64,000 nt of DNA from the NCBI GenBank assembly GCA_023382595.1, contig JAHDWB010000001.1, positions 1 through 64,000 of the forward strand, in the 5' to 3' direction. How positions within the stretch are numbered: the stretch's first letter is position 1; the number at the start of each line of letters is the position of its first letter. The notes under the pieces were generated by a model. The model saw nothing but the letters and a program-made list of their open reading frames with translations. It was not told the DNA's origin and ran no database searches. This stretch comes from Anaerolineales bacterium (GTDB taxonomy: Bacteria; Chloroflexota; Anaerolineae; Anaerolineales; Villigracilaceae). A program made the translations under genes and the position numbers. Of the stretch, positions 59,479 through 64,000 are shown one piece after another.

Positions 59479-59735
59479 TCGACTTTGCCCTCCTCCTCCG
59501 AATTCCTAGACACGTCAGCCAATTTCAACAATTCCGCTGCCGCATCCGTTCCATAAGCGATTGCGAAACGCCCAAATGCCTCCTGGGTGAATTGCCGCTT
59601 CCCACGTAGCAAATCCCAAGCGGTGGCATAGGCGTAACTCATCCGCTCAGCAAACGCTGCTGGGGTCACCTCGTATTTCCGAGACCATTGGGTCAAACCC
59701 CGCTTTAAGTCGATATTTGTTTTTTCTGTCTGCAT
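59475..59735 (-). CDS. Small helix-turn-helix protein, leader of the parA operon
   Basis: 86 residues. The segment [20 protein letters not shown], then [14 protein letters not shown] resembles a Xre-type helix-turn-helix. Start at 59735 follows AGGAGA by five bases; the frame is open much further upstream but only as a shadow of the divergent gene. It is divergent from the regulator at 59872 with an AT-rich operator region between them, as in a phage or plasmid switch. Confidence 0.55.
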   Translation of the reverse strand: MQTEKTNIDLKRGLTQWSRKYEVTPAAFAERMSYAYATAWDLLRGKRQFTQEAFGRFAIAYGTDAAAELLKLADVSRNSEEEGKVE

Positions 59736-59871
59736 AGTTTCTCCTGGTTGTTTTGTTTTTATATTTTGGTAAATATTTCTACCAGTAATTATATGCAGTC
59801 TGACTAATACGTCAATAATTTCTACCGTATTGGAATATTTTTTTACTACCAAATCGGTTATTCTATTTTTT
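59736..59871. promoter_or_regulatory. Divergent operator/promoter region
   Basis: AT-rich region between two divergent helix-turn-helix genes. It contains the palindrome GGTAAATATTTCTACC (59768-59783) and further TTTCTACC or CTACCAAA half-sites near 59818-59825 and 59846-59853. These are likely binding sites for one or both regulators. Confidence 0.5.
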
Positions 59872-60267
59872 ATGAAACAAGTTCGCGCTGAATTTTTGCA
59901 GATGATCAAAGCCCGGATGAAAGAGGAAAACCTCGGTATACGGGAACTTGCCAGGAGAATTGGGGTGTCGCATCCCACCATCACGGATATTGTCACGTAT
60001 GGGAACATGCCAAGTTTTGATACCTGCAACAAATTATCCAAATGGCTAAATATCTCCGAAGAAGCCGGCCTGCGGAAATCAGGGCTGCTTCCCCTCAAAC
60101 CAGAAACGGATGAATGGGTTGAGGAAATGAGCGACAAGATCACACAAATCAAGGACCCAACCCGGCGCGAAATGGCAAAAAAACTCTTGGACACACTTGT
60201 GGAAGACGAACAATCCGGTCAAAATCAACCTCAAGGGAAATCCAAAACAAAATCAACCGGCAAGTAA
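59872..60267 (+). CDS. Xre-family transcriptional regulator
   Basis: 131 residues. The N-terminal helix-turn-helix is clear: [19 protein letters not shown] (helices two and three), then [17 protein letters not shown]. The C-terminal part is charged with a helical region ([15 protein letters not shown]) and a Lys/Gln tail. Start is ATG 59872 (MKQVRAEF). Divergent from the parA operon leader, so it probably governs the switch between the two directions. Confidence 0.8.
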   Translation: MKQVRAEFLQMIKARMKEENLGIRELARRIGVSHPTITDIVTYGNMPSFDTCNKLSKWLNISEEAGLRKSGLLPLKPETDEWVEEMSDKITQIKDPTRREMAKKLLDTLVEDEQSGQNQPQGKSKTKSTGK

Positions 60268-60553
60268 GTCCCTGCATTAACTCTTCGAACGTCATAGCAC
60301 CCACATCCCCTGTAATCTCGATCAATCCATGTTGAAACAGATGCAGGGGATTTTTGCATCCAAAAACGACACGTTTCGACCTCCCTACCCACAGACAGAA
60401 TAGAGTCCTCCAAACAAAACACAACCTACATGTGAAAAATTCACAGCAGGAACATTGGAGAGAACTACCATTGCACAAACTATTCATCAATCAAAGCCTC
60501 ACCATCCAGTTCACGGATGACAAGCAGGCAAATTTCATTGCGGGGCATGGACA

Positions 60554-60997
60554 ATGCGGTCGTCAGTGATCAAATTACCTCATTCCGTGATCGTAAAGTC
60601 CTCCGGGCTGCTCCCGATGCATTACACCGTTCACGAACTGGCAAAAGAGGTCGATGCCGTGGAACGCACACTGCGAGATTGGCTATCCAATGGCGCGCCA
60701 CACCTCAAGGATGCAACCGGGCGGATCTGGATCCACGGAAGGGAATTTGCCGACTGGGTCAACAGAGTCAAAAAGCCTGGAAGCAAACAAAAAACGATGA
60801 AGGAGAACGAAGGGTATTGCATGCACTGCAGGTCACATGTGGAAATGCTCGCGACCAGCACACGGCATATCCGCGGAAAACTGACCATGACACGCGGGAC
60901 CTGTTCGCAATGCGGAAGGACCATTCATCGCGGCGGGCGAACGCCAACCAATCCCGCGCCGAGCCAACAAGGAGTCCCAAACCACAGCCATGAGTGA
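60554..60997 (+). CDS. MerR-like DNA-binding/zinc-ribbon protein (DUF5679-like)
   Basis: 147 residues. First part (YTVHELAKEVDAVERTLRDWLSNG) resembles the short winged helix of excisionases and MerR-like proteins. Second part has a zinc ribbon with CMHC and, later, CSQC plus the RGTC segment, like DUF5679. Start is uncertain: ATG 60554 or 60617, the latter at the conserved part. It overlaps the next integrase by 8 bases, so it may be its recombination directionality factor. Confidence 0.6.
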   Translation: MRSSVIKLPHSVIVKSSGLLPMHYTVHELAKEVDAVERTLRDWLSNGAPHLKDATGRIWIHGREFADWVNRVKKPGSKQKTMKENEGYCMHCRSHVEMLATSTRHIRGKLTMTRGTCSQCGRTIHRGGRTPTNPAPSQQGVPNHSHE

Positions 60998-62087
60998 GAT
61001 CGACCGCCTGATCAATCGCAACAACTACCTGATCATCAGGAAATATCTGGAGTATCTGCTGTCCATCAAGAACCGCGACCGAAAAAGCGTGGAGCGCTAT
61101 CGTTTCTGGCTGCGTCATACCCTGCTTTGGGCGATGGAACATCCGCTCGAAACCGCCGACCAGATCCGACCGCCATTCGTGCAGCACATCAACTGCCTCG
61201 AACTTGCCACGGAAAGCAAAAAGAAGATCATCGAAACCACACGCGCCTTTTTCAAATGGGCGAAGCTCTATCACAACAAACGCTTCAACCGCCTGCCCGC
61301 CCATTGGATCGAGGACATGACACCGCCCAAGGTCCCACGCGCCGCCAACCTGGACTATGTGGCGCTGGAGGATGTGCTCAAAATTGCCAGGTTGAAAATT
61401 GACAGGGAAAATCTCGCACTTCAGCGCGATCAAGCCATGAGTGCCCTGCTTTTTCTGAGCGGCGCGCGTGCCGGCGCCATCACCAGCCTGCCAATCAAAG
61501 CCGTGCATCTGGATACGGAGTTTCCGCACATCGAGCAAAAGCCCGCCCTGGGAGTCAGCACCAAGAACAACCAAAGCGCGACCACCTTTCTGCATAACAT
61601 TCCGAAGCTGCTGGATATCGTCCGCGCCTGGGATGAACAAGTCAGGAAACACTGCCCGCCGGAATACCCGTGGTACGCTCCCATCCAACAAAATTGGGGC
61701 GAGCAACGCTTCTCAGAACTTGAACCTGGCAGACAACGATCGGTCGCCTTGAACAAACGCCTCAAGATCCTCGAAGCTGCAGCTGGGTTGCCGCACAAAT
61801 CGCCGCATAAATACCGGCATGGATACGCCATTTATGGGCTCCGACACTGTCGGACGATGGCTCAATATCATGCGCTTTCACGCAATCTCATGCATGCCAA
61901 TGTCGCCATCACCGATGAACGATATGTTCACCTTGAGGAAATCGAACGAGGCAAGTTGCTGGGACAGATTTCACACGACCAGGCGCAGCAACGCGATGAC
62001 GACCTGCAGGGCATGCTTGCCAAACTGGATAAGGATGACTTGCATCGGGCGATCACCATTGCCGCTGGCTTGCTGGTCAAGCGCTGA
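60990..62087 (+). CDS. Tyrosine recombinase, coupled to the zinc-ribbon protein
   Basis: 365 residues. The N-terminal core-binding domain includes RDRKSVERYRFWLRHTL. Catalytic pieces are SGARAGAITSL (Arg), HKYRHGYAIYGL (HxxR), and HANVAITDERYVHL with His and Tyr. All are present but the spacing and motifs differ from Xer. It overlaps the preceding gene. It is convergent with the integrase next to the tRNA, with only 12 bases between stops. Two integrases at one end suggest two elements or two functions. Confidence 0.8.
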   Translation: MSEIDRLINRNNYLIIRKYLEYLLSIKNRDRKSVERYRFWLRHTLLWAMEHPLETADQIRPPFVQHINCLELATESKKKIIETTRAFFKWAKLYHNKRFNRLPAHWIEDMTPPKVPRAANLDYVALEDVLKIARLKIDRENLALQRDQAMSALLFLSGARAGAITSLPIKAVHLDTEFPHIEQKPALGVSTKNNQSATTFLHNIPKLLDIVRAWDEQVRKHCPPEYPWYAPIQQNWGEQRFSELEPGRQRSVALNKRLKILEAAAGLPHKSPHKYRHGYAIYGLRHCRTMAQYHALSRNLMHANVAITDERYVHLEEIERGKLLGQISHDQAQQRDDDLQGMLAKLDKDDLHRAITIAAGLLVKR

Positions 62088-62099
62088 GCGCCGCTTGAC

Positions 62100-63098
62100 T
62101 CATAGTCTCCAGTTATCTGCAGGGCTGGCTCTGCGATGCGCCTGTTGCACATCCACGTCGGCGATACGGGCATAATGTTGAACCATATCCAGACTGCCAT
62201 GCCCCAACAGGGATTTGAGTGTAAAAATATCGCCGCCCGAACGCAGATAAGTAATTGCAAAGGTGTGTCGAAAACGATGCGGGTGGCACTTGGTTACGCC
62301 AGCTTTTTCACCCAAGCTCTTGATGAGCTGGCGTAACGCATCCCGGTTGAAGGGACGCCGGAACTTTCCAACGAAAAGTGGAGCCTCCGGATCTTTGACA
62401 TCATCACGTTCCGCCAGATAGCGCCAGACGAAACGACGTGCAGATTGACCCAGGTACACAATCCGTCCCTTGCCGCCCTTGGCTTTGCCGGCTTCTCCTG
62501 CGCGGATCATGATCCTGCCGGTCTTCATCTCAACATCCTCGATCCGCAGCGCGCATAATTCGCTGGCTCGCAAGCCGGTATCAAGCAAGGTGAGCAGGAT
62601 GGCTTTGTCCCGTTTGCCTGTGGATCGTTGCATGGTGAATTTACGGCGTCGATCCGTGGCAGCTTCCTGGCAAAAGTCACAGGCCTTGATGAGACGTTCG
62701 AGCTCCTCCTTTTTGAAAGGCTCTACAGGCGCATCCTCCGGGACGCGCGGACGCGGAACGCTTTTCATCGGATTGGCAAAGTTGAACTCATTGCTTGCCC
62801 AGGTCAGGAAGGACGCCAGACTGACGTAAATGTTGTATACGGTTTTTGGGGCGAGTTTTTTGGAGTTATCGCCGGCAATGCGGCGGGGCACATAGTCCGT
62901 GCGGATGTAATTTAGGAATGACAGGATATGTTGTGGGGTGATCTTCACAACATCGATGTCCCCCATGTGATCGATCCAGAGTTTTAGATCGCGTTCATAG
63001 CCGGAAACTGTGATTGGCGCAAGACCTTCTGCGCCTTTGTATTGGAGGAAGCCAGTGATGGCTTTTGAAGCCTCCAAGCCTTGCGGTCTACGGTTCAT
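62100..63098 (-). CDS. int: Tyrosine integrase next to the attachment site
   Basis: 332 residues. Catalytic pieces are DTGLRASELCAL (Arg I), HPHRFRHTFAITYL (HxxR), and LGHGSLDMVQHYARI (His, Tyr). The N-terminal SAM-like domain has the usual TVSGYERDLKLWIDHM. Start at 63098 is fixed by AAGGAG eight bases upstream. The gene reads away from the tRNA, 90 bases from it, the usual position for the integrase of a tRNA-integrated island. It is the best candidate for integration and excision of the island. Confidence 0.88.
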   Translation of the reverse strand: MNRRPQGLEASKAITGFLQYKGAEGLAPITVSGYERDLKLWIDHMGDIDVVKITPQHILSFLNYIRTDYVPRRIAGDNSKKLAPKTVYNIYVSLASFLTWASNEFNFANPMKSVPRPRVPEDAPVEPFKKEELERLIKACDFCQEAATDRRRKFTMQRSTGKRDKAILLTLLDTGLRASELCALRIEDVEMKTGRIMIRAGEAGKAKGGKGRIVYLGQSARRFVWRYLAERDDVKDPEAPLFVGKFRRPFNRDALRQLIKSLGEKAGVTKCHPHRFRHTFAITYLRSGGDIFTLKSLLGHGSLDMVQHYARIADVDVQQAHRRASPADNWRL

Positions 63099-63136
63099 GA
63101 AAAAATCTCCTTTTTTGGAGACTCTTCGAATCAAAA

Positions 63137-63172
63137 ACCGCCGGGCAGCCTGTTTTTACAGAGCCTGGCGGT
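63137..63172. terminator. Terminator of tRNA-fMet
   Basis: Stem ACCGCCGGGC/GCCTGGCGGT followed on the minus strand by a T-run (TTTTTGATTCG). It is related to but not the same as the hairpin at 14551-14580, at the matching place beside the left att repeat. Confidence 0.65.
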
Positions 63173-63184
63173 CTTCGATTGACG

Positions 63185-63232
63185 TTTAGTAGCGGGGGCA
63201 GGACTTGAACCTGCGACCTTCGGGTTATGAGC
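63185..63232 (-). repeat. Right attachment repeat within tRNA-fMet
   Basis: Identical over 48 bp to 14581-14628. It covers the 3' end of tRNA-fMet through the anticodon. The island thus restores a complete tRNA gene. Confidence 0.8.
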
Positions 63233-63261
63233 CCGACGAGCTGCCACTGCTCCACCCCGCA
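63190..63261 (-). tRNA. Initiator tRNA-Met (CAT anticodon)
   Basis: Cloverleaf of 72 bases. Acceptor GCGGGG/CCCCGC at positions 2-7, with bases 1 and 72 unpaired (T and T), D stem GAGC/GCTC, anticodon loop CTCATAA closed by three G:C pairs (GGG/CCC), and T arm GCAGG/CCTGC with TTCAAGT. The unpaired first base and the three G:C pairs mark an initiator tRNA. CCA is not encoded. Confidence 0.92.
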
Positions 63262-63383
63262 TCGGTTGTTGAGCCCGCCGATAGTACCAAGTAACCCCAA
63301 AAAAGTCAAGCGATTTATTGAAAATAGAATGAACGATCATGCAACGCATCGCTTGTTGAAATAGTACCAAGGATTGAAGGGAT

Positions 63384-63421
63384 TTGTTAAGATATGGTGT
63401 ATAATGAACATACCTTAACAA
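63384..63421. promoter_or_regulatory. Promoter with flanking palindromic operator
   Basis: TATAAT at 63400-63405 is flanked by TTGTTAA (63384-63390) and TTAACAA (63415-63421); the fuller arms are TGTTAAGATATG and CATACCTTAACA. A repressor or activator bound here would cover the -10. The right arm matches the inverted repeat upstream of rhs. Confidence 0.5.
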
Positions 63422-63479
63422 ACTTAAATCCAACCTGTTCGTATGGATGAAACGTTAAAGGCAATTTGCAAATCACATT

Positions 63480-64000
63480 ATGAAAACCACCACGCTTCTG
63501 GTTATCGAAGTAAAACATGCAGAGATCCCTTCTTTTGCACTGGAATTGCAGAAGAAGGGATTTGATGTCCACATTGCCCCGAATGGCAGCAAGGCTGTTT
63601 CGCTATTGAAGGAAGTCAGCCCGAGCCTGGTCGTGGTCAATGCCGCATCCCTGCGCAGCACGGGCTTGCGCATCTGCCAATCCATCCGTGAAAAGGATGC
63701 CAAACTTCCGATCATCCTCATTCTCGAAGATGACAAAGAAGTCAGCAAGGATGCCGCCGACGCCGTATTGACATTGCCCTTCACCGTCCAAAAACTTGTC
63801 AACCGCATCAAACCGTTGCTCCCCGGCGACGGCAAGAACATCCTGCATATCGGTCCCATTCGGCTCGACCTTGAAAAAAGACGCGTCCGCTGTTTCGGAA
63901 AAAGCACCAAACTCACCCCCCGCCTCGTCACACTCCTGAATTTACTGATGGACAAACACGGGGAGGTCGTTGAACGCGAAGCGCTCTTCAAAAAAGCATG
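63480..64000 (+). CDS. Degenerate response-regulator-like protein (partial at window end)
   Basis: 174 residues are visible and the frame continues beyond the window. The first part has the alternate strand-helix order of receiver domains (TLLVIEVKHAEI, then GFDVHIAPNG), but the phospho-acceptor Asp is replaced: SLVVVNAASL has Asn, and the N-terminal acidic pair is absent. The second part (HIGPIRLDLEKRRVRC, then KLTPRLVTLLNLLMDKHG) is a winged helix of the OmpR type. It is probably regulated without phosphorylation. Start at ATG 63480, no clear Shine-Dalgarno. Confidence 0.75.
   Translation, partial: MKTTTLLVIEVKHAEIPSFALELQKKGFDVHIAPNGSKAVSLLKEVSPSLVVVNAASLRSTGLRICQSIREKDAKLPIILILEDDKEVSKDAADAVLTLPFTVQKLVNRIKPLLPGDGKNILHIGPIRLDLEKRRVRCFGKSTKLTPRLVTLLNLLMDKHGEVVEREALFKKA

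Larger units (their letters stand above)
14581..63232. mobile_element. Genomic island integrated in an initiator tRNA gene (about 48.6 kb)
   Basis: An exact 48-bp direct repeat (14581-14628 and 63185-63232) bounds the region. It contains the 3' part of tRNA-fMet plus a few downstream bases. The right copy belongs to the intact tRNA; the left copy is a fragment whose sequence diverges after TTATGAGC. A tyrosine integrase gene lies immediately inside the right repeat. The content is accessory: Rhs modules, restriction and defence genes, and a plasmid-like replication and partition block. Similarity continues outside the 48 bp (GGAGACTCTTCGAATCAAAA occurs beside both copies). The island may be composite, because DUF2891 and several recombinases divide it into blocks. 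Confidence 0.75.

Overview
The window looks like a chromosomal segment of a Chloroflexota bacterium, most likely of the class Anaerolineae. This is inferred from the style of the proteins: Rhs proteins with threonine/proline stalks and SLH-like repeats, promoters placed almost on the start codon, and many small palindromic intergenic repeats. No taxonomic marker gene was tested. Both flanks are ordinary chromosome. The middle, about 14.58-63.23 kb, is an accessory island.

Left flank (1-14.55 kb): a small membrane-protein gene that looks like an integron cassette remnant; molybdate transport genes modB and modA behind a truncated PadR regulator; an AlkZ-related protein; the oxidative pentose phosphate genes pgl, gnd and zwf; a membrane protein with a response regulator and histidine kinase; a large FAD/Fe-S D-lactate-dehydrogenase-like protein; a TRIC/UPF0126 membrane protein; and a DUF2891 protein.

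Island. An exact 48-bp direct repeat (14581-14628 and 63185-63232) contains the 3' part of an initiator tRNA-Met gene. The intact tRNA lies at the right end, next to a tyrosine integrase. The island has three blocks. (a) 14.7-29.7 kb is an Rhs locus on the minus strand: one full-length rhs gene with a candidate immunity gene, and three orphan Rhs C-terminal modules, one cut by a unit carrying two tyrosine recombinases. (b) 29.9-48.8 kb is a defence block: a DUF3800 protein, a stand-alone methylase/specificity fusion, and a type I restriction-modification operon (hsdM, hsdS, hsdR). Seven extra genes sit between hsdS and hsdR: an FRG protein, an RloC/PrrC-like anticodon nuclease candidate, a GIY-YIG-like protein, two adjacent HEPN-motif proteins (the second with zinc ribbons) and a membrane protein, with a GmrSD-type DUF262/DUF1524 protein after hsdR (six cargo genes between S and R, plus gmrSD). 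Between the cargo genes lie remnants of the hsdS 3' end and the hsdR 5' end. (c) 50.0-63.1 kb is a plasmid- or satellite-like element: replication-relaxation-like protein, iteron-like repeats, primase-helicase, ParA with a coupled membrane/lipoprotein operon, a divergent regulator pair and three tyrosine recombinases. It has no recognisable capsid, terminase or conjugation genes.

The most interesting observation is the hsdS-hsdR junction. It appears to have gained defence-type cargo several times, each time keeping scars of the restriction genes. Four of the cargo or restriction starts overlap the preceding stop codon as ATGA, so the block reads as one translationally coupled operon. A second DUF2891 gene at 48.97-50.0 kb, paralogous to the one just outside the left att repeat, lies between blocks (b) and (c).

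Right flank (63.2-64 kb): the tRNA-fMet gene and the start of a degenerate response-regulator-like gene with a palindromic operator.
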